In this document: piece by piece, positions 1 to 8,022 of the stretch | Position numbering within the stretch: position 1 is the stretch's first letter | Layout: each line of letters begins with the position of its first letter | Origin: JAQGMJ01 sp036271855 | Lineage (GTDB): Bacteria; Pseudomonadota; Gammaproteobacteria; Burkholderiales; JAEUOS01 | Length of the DNA: 16,555 bases | NCBI GenBank assembly: GCA_036271855.1 | Contig: DATAZV010000529.1 | Span: forward strand, 1-16,555 | Reading direction: 5' to 3' | The notes under the pieces: generated by a model | What the model was told of the DNA's origin: nothing | Database searches by the model: none | Seen by the model: the letters and a program-made list of their open reading frames with translations, nothing else | Translations under genes and position numbers: made by a program

Positions 1-726
1 TACACCCCCAACGTGCTGTCGCGCCTCTCGCACTACAGCGGCGAGCGCCCCCTGTTCGACCTGAACGGCGTGGAGGCGGAAATCGAGCGCGCGCTCGGGC
101 GCAGGGTGGATTTGAAGTCGGGGGGTTATCTTATTATCGACCAGACCGAGGCGATGACCACGGTGGACGTGAACACCGGCGGCTACGTCGGCGGGCGCAA
201 CTTCGACGACACCATTTTCAAGACCAACCTGGAAGCGGCGCAGGCGATCGCGCGCCAGCTGCGCTTGCGCAATCTCGGCGGCATCATCATTGTCGATTTC
301 ATCGACATGGAAAACACCGAGCACAAGGAGTCGGTGCTTAACGAGTTCAACAAGGCGCTGTCGCACGACCGCACCAAGGTCGGGGTGAACGGCTTCACCG
401 GCCTGGGACTGGTGGAGGTGACGCGCAAGCGCACCCGCGAGTCGCTGGCCCACGTGCTGTGCGAGGCCTGCCCGGTATGCGCCGGGCGCGGCGAGCTGAA
501 GACCGCGCGCACCATCTGCTACGGGATCTTGCGCGAGGTGACGCGCGAAGCGCGCCAGTTCAGCCCGCGCGAGTTCCGCATCCTCGCCTCGCAGGCGGTG
601 ATCGACATGTTCCTCGAGGAGGAGTCGCAGTCCCTGGCAATGCTCTCCGACTTCATCGCCAAGCCGGTGTCGCTGGCGGTGGAGAATGCGTATTCGCAGG
701 AACAGTACGACATCATCCTGATGTGA
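1..726 (+). CDS. rng: Ribonuclease G, C-terminal part (5' truncated by window edge)
   Basis: The frame is open from base 1 and ends at TGA 724-726, giving 241 residues. E. coli RNase G is about 489 residues, so this is roughly the C-terminal half. RNase G is a single-strand endoribonuclease that matures the 5' end of 16S rRNA and takes part in mRNA decay. The DNase I-like catalytic subdomain is visible: the first metal-binding aspartate lies in TTVDVNTGG (Asp codon 166-168), and the second lies in the later IIIVDFIDM segment. The Zn-link follows as CEACPVCAGRG, corresponding to the CPxC dimerisation motif of the RNase E/G family. The C-terminus is short and has no RNase E-like degradosome scaffold, which favours RNase G over RNase E. 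The next gene starts 5 bases after the stop. The true start lies outside the window. Confidence 0.95.
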   Translation, partial: YTPNVLSRLSHYSGERPLFDLNGVEAEIERALGRRVDLKSGGYLIIDQTEAMTTVDVNTGGYVGGRNFDDTIFKTNLEAAQAIARQLRLRNLGGIIIVDFIDMENTEHKESVLNEFNKALSHDRTKVGVNGFTGLGLVEVTRKRTRESLAHVLCEACPVCAGRGELKTARTICYGILREVTREARQFSPREFRILASQAVIDMFLEEESQSLAMLSDFIAKPVSLAVENAYSQEQYDIILM

Positions 727-731
727 CGGAC

Positions 732-1121
732 ATGTCCCAGGCCATCATACTTTTCGCCCACGGCGCCCGCGACCCCGAATGGGCGCAGCCGTTCGAGCGG
801 CTGCGCGCGGCGCTACTGGCGCTCACGCCGGGCATGAAGGTGGAACTGGCCTACCTGGAACTGATGCAGCCGGACCTCGCCGCCGCCGTCGATGCCCTGG
901 CGGCGGCCGGCGCGACGGCCATCAGCGTGGTCCCGGTGTTCATGGCGCAAGGCGGGCACCTGAAGCGCGATCTGCCGCAGCGTGTCGAGCAAGCGCGCGC
1001 AAAGCACCCGGCGATCGGCTTCTCCCTGCAGCCGGCGATCGGCGAGGCGCAGGCGATCATCGACGCCATGGCAGCGCACATCGCCGCGCAGGCGCAAACG
1101 CCACCGGGCCAGCGCGGTTAA
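732..1121 (+). CDS. cbiX: Small CbiX/SirB-type sirohydrochlorin chelatase-like protein
   Basis: This 129-residue protein has the size of the short, single-domain CbiX (CbiXS) family. These enzymes insert Co2+ or Fe2+ into sirohydrochlorin for cobalamin or siroheme synthesis. The N-terminus contains FAHGARDPEW, equivalent to the usual HGSRDP motif, with metal-binding His10. The second conserved histidine is His76 in VVPVFMAQGGHLKRD. The ATG at 732 lies 5 bases after the rng stop, so the two genes are probably co-transcribed; there is no strong Shine-Dalgarno sequence, only a weak GACGGA, which fits translational coupling. No cobalamin or siroheme genes are adjacent, so the metal and pathway cannot be decided here. 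The family call is firm; the exact substrate is inferred. Confidence 0.86.
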   Translation: MSQAIILFAHGARDPEWAQPFERLRAALLALTPGMKVELAYLELMQPDLAAAVDALAAAGATAISVVPVFMAQGGHLKRDLPQRVEQARAKHPAIGFSLQPAIGEAQAIIDAMAAHIAAQAQTPPGQRG

Positions 1122-1156
1122 ATGCGCCCCGGACCTCCCGCGACCGGGATTTTTGA

Positions 1157-1162
1157 TAAAAT
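1157..1162 (+). promoter_or_regulatory. Candidate -10 element for tRNA-Ala
   Basis: TAAAAT sits in an AT-rich patch (TTTTTGATAAAATA) 12 bases upstream of the tRNA 5' end, embedded in GC-rich surroundings. Spacing to the tRNA fits a sigma-70 -10 box with a short leader. No convincing -35 hexamer was found 16-18 bases upstream, so this is tentative. Confidence 0.45.
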
Positions 1163-1174
1163 ACGCACTGGTAC

Positions 1175-1250
<76 letters not shown>

Positions 1251-1548
1251 CCCATCTTCCGGATTGCCGCCCTGCGGCATCTGCATCGGATTCGTGAATT
1301 TCGCGTCCGGTCCAGAAATCTCCACACAATATAGTGCGGCCGACAGCCTTCGCTGTTTAAGCCGCTTCATATCCGCCTGCTGTCCGGCGGCCGCTCTTCG
1401 CTAGCGCAAGACGAACGCGTGTGGACGAAAGCGGTTCTCCTGCCCGCGGCGATTGAGGTCTTCCCTAGCCTGGAATTTTGTTCCGGTGGGTATTTTGTGG
1501 GTTCTCTATAGACCATTAGCATTATTCTGGATGGTTGTAGAGGTACCC
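1251..1548. other. Intergenic region between tRNA-Ala and the secretion operon
   Basis: I see no supported gene in these 298 bases. There are two small hairpins: TGCCGC-CCT-GCGGCA at 1265-1279 and ACAGC-CTTC-GCTGT at 1343-1356. Neither is followed by a proper T tract, though the first could help end tRNA transcription. The last 70 bases are noticeably AT-richer and should hold the operon promoter. Hexamers resembling -10 boxes are TATAGA (1507-1512) and CATTAT (1520-1525), with a possible TTGTGG -35 at 1495-1500 for the latter, but the 19-base spacing is poor and I do not call a promoter. Confidence 0.5.
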
Positions 1549-2250
1549 ATGAATAACAATAGCGTTGCCTGGCGCGAACTGGCGCCGGCACTTCACTTTT
1601 TGCGCGCGTGCCGGGGAATTGCCGGCCTTTGCCTGACTGCACTGGCGGTGGCCGTGGCTTTTGCGCCGCCGGCAATCGCCGCGGACGTCTATGTATCACG
1701 CTCGTCCGACGGCGTTCCCGTCTATACGAACCGGGCCCCGGACGCTTCCTACCGGCTGTTCCTCAAGGGTGCGGAAGATCGAAGTGCCGTCACCGGTGCG
1801 CGCGGACCGGTGAAGGAAAACGTCGGCATGCACAAGCGCCGCGAAGCGCTGGAGCCGCTGATCCAGGAAGTGTCGGCCCGTCACGGCCTGGACCCCTCCC
1901 TGGTGCGGGCGATTGCCCATGTCGAGTCGCAGTTCAACGCCGGCGCCGTATCACCTGCCGGCGCCAAGGGAGTAATGCAACTGATGCCCGCCACGGCCAA
2001 GCGGTATGGCACCACCGACCGCGGCGACCCGGCGCAAAACCTGGAAGCAGGGGCGCGCTATTTCAAGGATTTGCTGAATCAATACGCGGGCAATATTGCC
2101 CTGGCTCTTGCCGCATACAACTCGGGCGAATCGAACGTCGAGCGCCACTCGAAACGGGTACCGCCGTTTCGCGAAACCATGCTCTACGTTCCCGAAGTCC
2201 TGACCCGCTACGAAAGCTACCGGCGGGCCGAGGCAGAGAAAACCAAGTAG
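1549..2250 (+). CDS. Secreted lytic transglycosylase (DUF4124-like + SLT domain)
   Basis: This 233-residue exported muramidase probably cleaves peptidoglycan glycan strands with 1,6-anhydro ring formation. ATG 1549 was chosen because AGAGG precedes it by 5 bases and it places a signal peptide (hydrophobic about 22-43, likely cut at AIA-AD) at the N-terminus; the in-frame ATGs at 1453 and 1531 would bury that signal. Residues 46-63 (VYVS...GVPVYTNRAP) resemble the DUF4124 segment seen in many proteobacterial envelope proteins. Residues about 100-225 are an SLT/goose-lysozyme-type domain with catalytic Glu126 in HVESQF, then GAKGVMQLMPATAKRYG and AAYNSG. Only 38 bases separate it from gspG and no terminator lies between, so it probably belongs to the operon. 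Its likely job there is opening or remodelling the wall around the secretion machine. Confidence 0.9.
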   Translation: MNNNSVAWRELAPALHFLRACRGIAGLCLTALAVAVAFAPPAIAADVYVSRSSDGVPVYTNRAPDASYRLFLKGAEDRSAVTGARGPVKENVGMHKRREALEPLIQEVSARHGLDPSLVRAIAHVESQFNAGAVSPAGAKGVMQLMPATAKRYGTTDRGDPAQNLEAGARYFKDLLNQYAGNIALALAAYNSGESNVERHSKRVPPFRETMLYVPEVLTRYESYRRAEAEKTK

Positions 2251-2288
2251 CGCCTGGAAACGGCGACGGAATCACCAGAAGGTAAAGC

Positions 2289-2726
2289 ATGAAAACAGGG
2301 ATGGAAAAGAAGAAAACCGCACGGCGCGGACACGGATTCACGCTGCTGGAACTGCTGGTGGTGATCGCCATCATCGGCCTGCTCGCCGCCTACGTGGGGC
2401 CGCGCTATTTCGCGCAACTGGGCAAGTCGGCGACGACCACCGCGAAGGCGCAGATCGACGCGCTGGGCAAGGCCGTGGATACCTATCGACTGGACACCGG
2501 CCACTTTCCCACCACCGAGCAGGGCCTGAATGCCCTGATGGTGGCGCCAGCCAGCCTGGCGAAGTGGAATGGCCCCTACCTGAGCAAGGCCGTGCCGGCC
2601 GACCCCTGGGGCCACCCCTACCTCTACCAATCGCCCGGAGCCGGCGGCCGCGACTATGACGTTCTTTCGTATGGCAAGGATGGCGTCCCCGGCGGTACCG
2701 GCGAAGACGCCGACCTCTCCAACTAG
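2289..2726 (+). CDS. gspG: Major pseudopilin GspG
   Basis: This 145-residue type II secretion major pseudopilin polymerises into the periplasmic pseudopilus. The class III leader is cut after Gly16 (GHG|FTLLELLVVIAIIG) by a prepilin peptidase, leaving N-methylated Phe+1 and the conserved Glu+5 (Glu21). The hydrophobic helix follows (about 17-37). The globular part has GspG hallmarks: YRLDTGHFPTTEQGLNALM, a WGHPYLY segment near 110, and a C-terminal loop DGVPGGTGEDADL that matches the calcium-binding loop of GspG. The start at 2289 has AGAAGG about 6 bases upstream. gspF begins 10 bases after its stop. The calcium-loop signature separates it from type IV pilins and from the three other pseudopilins downstream. 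Confidence 0.95.
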   Translation: MKTGMEKKKTARRGHGFTLLELLVVIAIIGLLAAYVGPRYFAQLGKSATTTAKAQIDALGKAVDTYRLDTGHFPTTEQGLNALMVAPASLAKWNGPYLSKAVPADPWGHPYLYQSPGAGGRDYDVLSYGKDGVPGGTGEDADLSN

Positions 2727-2736
2727 GGCGCGCGGC

Positions 2737-3930
2737 GTGCAATACGAAGTCCGTGCCCTGCACCGGAACGAGGTGGTATCGCTGACCTTCGAAGCGGGCA
2801 GCGAGGCCGAGGCACGTGCCCAGGCCGTGGCCCAGGCCATGCGTCCGCTGTCGGTCACCGTGCGCGCCGCCGCCTTGAGCCTGCGTCCGCAACAGCGCGG
2901 TGCGCGCTTTGCGCTGCTGCTGTTCAGCCAGGAACTGCTGGCCCTGCTGGAAGCAGGCCTGTCGATCGTCGAGTCGATGGAAACCCTGCATGCCAAGGAA
3001 GACCGCCAGGGTATCAAAGGCCTCTACGGGCGCATCCAGAAGGCGCTGGCCGAAGGGCGCCGCTTCTCGGAGGCGCTGGAAGGCGCGGGGCCGGTGTTTC
3101 CGCCGCTGTTCGTCGGCATCGTCCGCGCGGCCGAACACACCAGCAATCTGCCGGAAGCACTGGCCCGCTACATCGAATACCAGGTGCGCGTGGACCTGGT
3201 GCGCGGCAAGGTGATCAGCGCCTCGGTGTACCCGCTGATCCTGAGCAGCGTCGGGCTGCTGGTAGTCGGCTTTCTTGCCGGCTACGTGGTGCCGCGCTTC
3301 TCGGCCGTGTATCAGAGCAGTGGCCGCCCATTGCCGGCGGTTTCGGCCGCCCTGCTTTACGTGCACGACACCGCGGTGGCGCAGCCGCTATGGTCGGGCG
3401 GACTTGCGCTGGCCCTGGTGGCCGGTGTGATCACCGCTGTCGCAGCCTTGCGCCGCAATGGCGGATTTATCGCCCTGCTCGAACGCACGCCGGGGATGGC
3501 CTCGCGCATCCACCTTTACAGCCTGGCGCGGCTCTACCTAACGCTCGGCATGCTGGTCGACGGCGGCCTGCCGGTGGTGGCCGCGCTCGGCATGGTCGAA
3601 GCCATGCTCTCGCCCACCCTGCGCCTGAAACTGCGCGCGGCCGCCGCCGAGATCCGCACCGGTGCCTCCTTTACCGATTCGTTCGAGCGCAATGACCTGA
3701 CCACGCCGGTCTCGGTGCGTTTTTTGCGCGTCGGCGAGCGCTCCAGCAAGCTGGGCGAGATGCTGACCCGCAGCGCGCGCTATTACGACGGCGAGATCAG
3801 CCGCTGGATCGACTGGTTCACCCGCGCCTTCGAGCCCCTGCTGATGGCCTTCATCGGCTTGGTCGTCGGCGTCATCGTGATCCTGCTCTACATGCCGATT
3901 TTCGATCTGGCCGGGAGCTTCCAGCAATGA
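2737..3930 (+). CDS. gspF: Inner-membrane platform protein GspF
   Basis: This 397-residue polytopic inner-membrane protein of the GspF/PilC family anchors the assembly ATPase and couples it to pseudopilin polymerisation. I place the start at GTG 2737, which gives the typical MQYEVRAL N-terminus; the longer open frame from 2656 would overlap gspG. Two T2SSF repeats are clear, about residues 60-183 (FSQELLALLEAGLSIVESME) and 260-386 (YSLARLYLTLGMLVDGGLPV). Each carries the family's LxxGLP/S-type motif and an ER.S.LGEML-type motif in the second. Membrane helices lie near 167-186, 218-237 and 368-386. Its TGA overlaps the ATG of gspE (ATGA), implying translational coupling. Confidence 0.94.
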   Translation: MQYEVRALHRNEVVSLTFEAGSEAEARAQAVAQAMRPLSVTVRAAALSLRPQQRGARFALLLFSQELLALLEAGLSIVESMETLHAKEDRQGIKGLYGRIQKALAEGRRFSEALEGAGPVFPPLFVGIVRAAEHTSNLPEALARYIEYQVRVDLVRGKVISASVYPLILSSVGLLVVGFLAGYVVPRFSAVYQSSGRPLPAVSAALLYVHDTAVAQPLWSGGLALALVAGVITAVAALRRNGGFIALLERTPGMASRIHLYSLARLYLTLGMLVDGGLPVVAALGMVEAMLSPTLRLKLRAAAAEIRTGASFTDSFERNDLTTPVSVRFLRVGERSSKLGEMLTRSARYYDGEISRWIDWFTRAFEPLLMAFIGLVVGVIVILLYMPIFDLAGSFQQ

Positions 3931-5624
3931 ACGCGCCGCAAAGAATCGTCAGTGCCGAGCGGGTGATCACCGCGCAACAGGTGCATGAGGCGCGCAAGGC
4001 CGCCCGCGCCTCGGGAAAAAGCATCTACGCGGAACTCGAGGCCGGCTGCCGGCTGGGCGCGCGCGAGTTCATCCAGTCCGTCGCCCTGCTGTTCGGCATG
4101 CCGGTGGTCGAGACGGCGCAAATGTCCGAATGGACTCCTGCCTTCGATGCCCTGCCCTTGCCGAAAGCGATGCAGCGCGACTGCGTATTGTTCGGCAATC
4201 CGAAAGACGGTTTCCTCGGCGTCGTGCCCGACCCCTTCGATGCCAACCTGCAGGACTGGATCGAAGCACAGGCCGGTGCGCCGGTCCGGCTGTTCCTGGC
4301 CCTGCGTGCCGACATCCACGCCTACCTGGCGCGGCAGGAGGCCGGGGTGCGCGCCATCGACGGTTTGCAAGGCGCCGGGGACCAGAAAGGCGGTGCCGGC
4401 GCGCAAGCCGCCAGCCTGTCGCTCAAGAGCATCAGCGAAGACTCCAACCCGGTCGTGAAGATCGTCAATTCGACGCTTTACGACGGCCTGAAGGAAGGCG
4501 CCAGCGACATCCACCTGCGCCGCACCACCCGCGGCATGCAGATCAAGTACCGGGTCGACGGCGTACTGGTGCCGGTCACCCACATCGACGGCGGCGAGAC
4601 CGCCGAGCAGATGATCTCGCGCATCAAGGTGCTGGCCGAGCTCGACATCGCCGAGCGCCGGGTGCCGCAGGACGGCAAGTTCCAGGTCACCTACCAGAGC
4701 CGCAACATCGACATCCGCGTCTCGGTGATGCCGACCATCCACGGCGAGGCGGCGGTGCTGCGTATCCTCGACAAGCGCACAGTGATCGGCAGCGACGGCC
4801 AGCTGCACCTGGACGACCTCGGCTTCGACCCCGGCACCCTGGACATGCTGCGCGGCCTGACCGACCTGCCCTACGGCATGCTGCTGGTCACCGGCCCCAC
4901 CGGCAGCGGCAAGACCACCACGCTGTATGCCGCGATCTCGGAAGTCAACACCGGCCGCGACAACTTCCTCACCATCGAAGACCCGGTCGAATACGAGCTC
5001 GACGACGTCGAGCAGATCCCGGTGAACGAAAAGCAGGGCCTGACCTTCGCCCGCGGCCTGCGCTCGATCCTGCGCCACGACCCGGACAAGATCATGGTCG
5101 GCGAAATCCGCGATCGTGAAACCGCCGAGATGGCGATCCAGGCCGCGCTCACCGGCCACACCGTCTATTCCACCCTGCACGCCAACAATTCCTTCGACGT
5201 GTTCAACCGCCTCGCGTACATGAATATCGACCCTTACTCGCTGACCTCCGCCTTGAACGGCATCTGGGCGCAGCGCCTGCTGCGCACCAACTGCCCGCAT
5301 TGCGCGGTCGCCTACGTGCCGAAGGCCGCGGAGCTGACCCTGGCCGGCCTGGACGCCGCCAGCGCGGCGGGCTTCGTATTCCGCCGCGGCTATGGCTGCG
5401 GCGATTGCCGCGGCACCGGCTTCAAAGGCCGCAAGGCGATTGCCGAGGTGATGGCGATGACCGACCGCCTGCGCCAGCTGATTGCCGAAAAAGCCTCGAT
5501 CATCAACATCAAGGACGAGGCCCGCCGCGGCGGCACGCGCTTCCTGCGCGAAGTGGCGCTGGACATGGCGCGCCTGGGCCAAACCACGCTTGGGGAGGTG
5601 GCACGTGTCACTCTTGCGGCCTGA
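3927..5624 (+). CDS. gspE: Assembly ATPase GspE (GspE/PilB family)
   Basis: This 565-residue cytoplasmic hexameric ATPase powers pseudopilus assembly. An N-terminal MshEN/T2SSE_N domain (about 1-140), which in relatives contacts the PilM/GspL partner, is followed by the C-terminal motor. Seen motifs are Walker A GPTGSGKT (323-330), Asp box FLTIEDPVE (347-355), Walker B IMVGEIRD (389-396) and His box TGHTVYSTLHAN (409-420). A tetracysteine zinc motif, CPHC (456-459) and CGDC (491-494), marks GspE/PilB assembly ATPases and is normally absent from PilT retraction ATPases. The start overlaps gspF by four bases, and the 3' end overlaps the next gene by 20 bases. Confidence 0.95.
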   Translation: MNAPQRIVSAERVITAQQVHEARKAARASGKSIYAELEAGCRLGAREFIQSVALLFGMPVVETAQMSEWTPAFDALPLPKAMQRDCVLFGNPKDGFLGVVPDPFDANLQDWIEAQAGAPVRLFLALRADIHAYLARQEAGVRAIDGLQGAGDQKGGAGAQAASLSLKSISEDSNPVVKIVNSTLYDGLKEGASDIHLRRTTRGMQIKYRVDGVLVPVTHIDGGETAEQMISRIKVLAELDIAERRVPQDGKFQVTYQSRNIDIRVSVMPTIHGEAAVLRILDKRTVIGSDGQLHLDDLGFDPGTLDMLRGLTDLPYGMLLVTGPTGSGKTTTLYAAISEVNTGRDNFLTIEDPVEYELDDVEQIPVNEKQGLTFARGLRSILRHDPDKIMVGEIRDRETAEMAIQAALTGHTVYSTLHANNSFDVFNRLAYMNIDPYSLTSALNGIWAQRLLRTNCPHCAVAYVPKAAELTLAGLDAASAAGFVFRRGYGCGDCRGTGFKGRKAIAEVMAMTDRLRQLIAEKASIINIKDEARRGGTRFLREVALDMARLGQTTLGEVARVTLAA

Positions 5625-6420
5625 GATCCTGCGCATCGGCCTGGAGCCGCGCCGCGTATCGGTGGTGCGCCTGCGCGGCCGGCGCAAGCCCGACATCGTC
5701 ACCGCGGCCACCGCGGGGAGCGTGCTGAATCCGCAGGCGCCGAAGCTGGACGCGCTGTTCGCCCGGCTGGTGGCGCCGGAGTTCCGCACGCGCGCGGTCG
5801 AATTCGTCCTCGCCGATTCGCTGGTGCGCTATTTCGTGGTCGACAGCCCGAAGGGCGTGCGCAGCCGCAAAGAGCTGGCCGATGCCATCGCGGCGCGCTT
5901 CGAGGAGCAGTTCGGCCTGCCCGCCGACGACTGGGCGATGTCGGCCGACCTGGAGCCGCGCGGCTCGTCTTACCTGGTCTGCGCGGCGCCACGCGCGCTG
6001 GTCGAAGCAATCAAGAGCGGCTGTGCCTCGGCCAAACTGCGCTTCCAGGGCATGCTGCCCTTCATGGTCAGCGAGCTGAACAGTTTTCGCCATCTCCTGC
6101 CCAAGCGCGACTTCTGGTTCGCCGCCGCGATGGAACGCTCGGTGACCCTGTGCTATCGCGGCGTACGTGAATGGCGCGCCGCGCGCTTTCACAACGTCCC
6201 CGGCCAGCCGGTCACACTGTTGCCGGCGATCGCCGCGCGCGAAGCCCTGCGTGAAATGGTCACCGAAGCGCGCGACATCCGCTGCACCGGCGTCACCGGC
6301 CATCCCTCCGGCATCGTCGTCGCCACCTCCGTCACCCTGCTGGGCGAGGGCTTGTGGCCCGGGCAAAGCCCGGAATGGGCGGCCAAATACCGTCTCGCAT
6401 TGTCCGGAGTCTGGCGTTGA
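5605..6420 (+). CDS. PilM/GspL cytoplasmic-domain-like protein of the alignment complex
   Basis: This 271-residue protein probably fills the role of PilM or the cytoplasmic half of GspL, linking the ATPase to the inner-membrane complex. The GTG start at 5605 is preceded by an excellent GGGGAGG Shine-Dalgarno and lies inside the end of gspE, so it is translationally coupled. The N-terminus (LRIGLEPRRVSVVRL) resembles the opening beta-strands of actin-like ASKHA proteins, and the segment AVEFVLADSLVRYFVV (about 65-79) resembles the second strand pair of GspL. No membrane segment is visible, whereas true GspL has one followed by a periplasmic ferredoxin-like domain; here those functions sit in the next gene. 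Sequence similarity is weak, and position between gspE and a PilN-like gene carries much of the call. Confidence 0.68.
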   Translation: MSLLRPEILRIGLEPRRVSVVRLRGRRKPDIVTAATAGSVLNPQAPKLDALFARLVAPEFRTRAVEFVLADSLVRYFVVDSPKGVRSRKELADAIAARFEEQFGLPADDWAMSADLEPRGSSYLVCAAPRALVEAIKSGCASAKLRFQGMLPFMVSELNSFRHLLPKRDFWFAAAMERSVTLCYRGVREWRAARFHNVPGQPVTLLPAIAAREALREMVTEARDIRCTGVTGHPSGIVVATSVTLLGEGLWPGQSPEWAAKYRLALSGVWR

Positions 6421-6944
6421 AACGGGTGCGTATCGACTTTTCCGGCGCCCCGGCCGTGGTTCCCGCCTGGGCGCTGCTGCTGTTTGCCGCCGGCACCGCC
6501 GCCTGCATGGTCGCCGCCTGGCGCGTCAGCAATTTCGGCCTGCACGAAGCGCGGGCGATGGCCGATGTGGCGCGCGCCCGGGCGATGGTCGCGGTGCGCC
6601 AGCCGCCGCCGGTAGCTCCGGTCACGCTGGCCGAAGACCGCATCGGCGCCATCAACGGCGCCGTCGCCGCCCTCAACTTGCCGTGGCAGGCACTGTTCAG
6701 TTCCTTGGAGCAGGTCAAGCCCAACAACATCGCCCTGCTCGGCCTGGAGCCGGACGGCACCAAGCATGTGCTGCGCATTCTCGCCGAAGCCAAGCAGGCC
6801 GACGACATGCTCGATTTCGTGCGCCTGCTGCGCCAGCAGCCGCAATTCGCCGACGCCCTGCTGGTCAAGCACGAGGTCTACCTGCAGGACCCGAACCGGC
6901 CACTGCGCTTTTCGGTCGAAGCGGTGTGGAAGGAGACGCTCTGA
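6417..6944 (+). CDS. PilN/GspL C-terminal-like inner-membrane protein
   Basis: This 175-residue bitopic protein has a short basic cytoplasmic N-terminus (KRVRIDFSG), one membrane helix at about 13-35, and a periplasmic region. I choose the TTG at 6417, which overlaps the previous stop as TTGA; GGAG lies 7 bases upstream and it retains the KRVRIDF strand. A GTG at 6426 is the alternative. Residues about 85-173 are compatible with the ferredoxin-like fold of PilN or periplasmic GspL. The short strand before the helix fits PilN, whose N-terminus binds PilM. It ends overlapping the next start by one base (TGATG). Family identity is inferred from architecture and order. Confidence 0.7.
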   Translation: MKRVRIDFSGAPAVVPAWALLLFAAGTAACMVAAWRVSNFGLHEARAMADVARARAMVAVRQPPPVAPVTLAEDRIGAINGAVAALNLPWQALFSSLEQVKPNNIALLGLEPDGTKHVLRILAEAKQADDMLDFVRLLRQQPQFADALLVKHEVYLQDPNRPLRFSVEAVWKETL

Positions 6945-7501
6945 TGTCCTTCCGCCTGCAACTGGAACTGTGGCTGCATCGCGCCGGCTGGCCCGCGCCG
7001 GCCGGCCTGGCTCTGCTCTGCCTGGGCCTGGCCGCCAATTTCTGGTGGCTGCCCGAACAGCAGTCGCGGGTCAACCGGATGGAGGGCGAATACCGGCGCC
7101 TGCTGGCGCAGGCGGCGAACCCGAAGAAGCCGGTGCAGGTACAAACCACGGGCTCGCTGCTCGCGGTCCGGCTCGCCGCTTTCGACAAGATGCTCTCGGG
7201 GCGCAACCAGACTAACGACCTGATCCGTGTCGTGTTTGCCGAAGCGCAAAAGGCCGGTCTGACGCTCTCGCAGGCCGAGTATCACCTGGTGGACGACAAA
7301 AAAGGCGGCTTCGCCACTTATCAGATGGTGCTGCCGGTACAGGGCCCCTACGTCAAGCTGCGTGAATTCATCGACGGTGTGCTGGCCGAGGCCCCTGCCG
7401 TAGCGCTGGAGGAAGTTACTTTCAAGCGCACCGGCATCGGCACGGCAGCCACCGAAGCGCGCCTGCGCCTGGTGTTCTACGTCCGGGGTGACGCGCGATG
7501 A
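6944..7501 (+). CDS. PilO/GspM-like inner-membrane protein
   Basis: This 185-residue bitopic protein has a membrane helix at about 17-36 (PAGLALLCLGLAANFWWLP), then a short coiled-coil-prone stretch (about 38-60) and a periplasmic domain. The periplasmic segment YQMVLPVQGPYVKLREFIDGVL is characteristic of the PilO/GspM ferredoxin-like fold, in which the G-x-Y-x-x-L-x-x-F/L-I-D pattern precedes the second helix. The family forms heterodimers with PilN/GspL and aligns the inner-membrane platform with the secretin. It overlaps its neighbours at both ends, by one base with the preceding PilN-like stop and by four bases with the next gene (ATGA). PilO and GspM cannot be separated by eye; gene order favours PilO. 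Confidence 0.8.
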   Translation: MSFRLQLELWLHRAGWPAPAGLALLCLGLAANFWWLPEQQSRVNRMEGEYRRLLAQAANPKKPVQVQTTGSLLAVRLAAFDKMLSGRNQTNDLIRVVFAEAQKAGLTLSQAEYHLVDDKKGGFATYQMVLPVQGPYVKLREFIDGVLAEAPAVALEEVTFKRTGIGTAATEARLRLVFYVRGDAR

Positions 7502-8022
7502 AGCTGACGCGGCGCTGGGTCCTGCTGCTGGCCCTGCTGGGGGGCGCCGGCGGCCTGCTGCTGTTCGGCCAGCCGCCACAGTCGGCGGAGATCGCCGCGC
7601 CACAGCGCACCGCGCAGCCGGTTGAACCGCTGCAGAGCAAACCGGCCGATGCCGCCGAAAAGACCGCCGGCGCGATGATCGCGGCACTGCGCCCGCGGGT
7701 TCGCAGCGCCGCGCCGGTAGATGCCTTCGCCCTGCAGAACTGGAACCCGCCGCCGCCCCCTCCCGCGCCATCGGCGCCGGCCTCGGCCCTGCCACCGCCC
7801 AGGCCGGTGGCGCCGCCGCTGCCGTTCACCGTGCTGGGCAAGAAACTGGAGGACGGCTCCTGGGAAGTGTTTCTCGGCGAGCAGGACAACACCTACGTGG
7901 TTCGTGCGCAGGAAATGATCGGCAACAACTACCGGGTCGAAAGCATCGCCCCGCCCACCGCAGTATTGACCTACCTGCCCCTCAATGAGAGGCAGACCTT
8001 GCAGATCGGCAGTGCAGATTGA
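7498..8022 (+). CDS. PilP/GspC-like linker protein
   Basis: This 174-residue protein probably bridges the inner-membrane complex to the secretin N0 domain. It has an N-terminal membrane anchor (about 7-23), a long linker with a proline-rich segment (about 83-108, including six consecutive prolines), and a small C-terminal beta-rich domain (about 108-170). That domain has the PFTVLGK...DGSWEVFLGEQDNTYVV pattern typical of the HR-like domain of PilP/GspC. Unlike many PilP proteins it has no lipobox cysteine, which brings it closer to GspC. No PDZ or coiled-coil domain follows the HR-like domain. The ATG overlaps the previous stop as ATGA and its own TGA overlaps the secretin ATG (TGATG). Confidence 0.72.
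   Translation: MKLTRRWVLLLALLGGAGGLLLFGQPPQSAEIAAPQRTAQPVEPLQSKPADAAEKTAGAMIAALRPRVRSAAPVDAFALQNWNPPPPPPAPSAPASALPPPRPVAPPLPFTVLGKKLEDGSWEVFLGEQDNTYVVRAQEMIGNNYRVESIAPPTAVLTYLPLNERQTLQIGSAD

Noticed and set aside
1453..1548. Longer start for the lytic transglycosylase
   Set aside because: It would put about 32 extra residues ahead of the signal peptide, and ATG 1549 has a good AGAGG ribosome-binding site.
3888..5789. A 633-codon - strand open frame opposite gspE
   Set aside because: Its translation is Gly/Asp/Val/His-rich with no recognisable family; gspE on the + strand is unambiguous.
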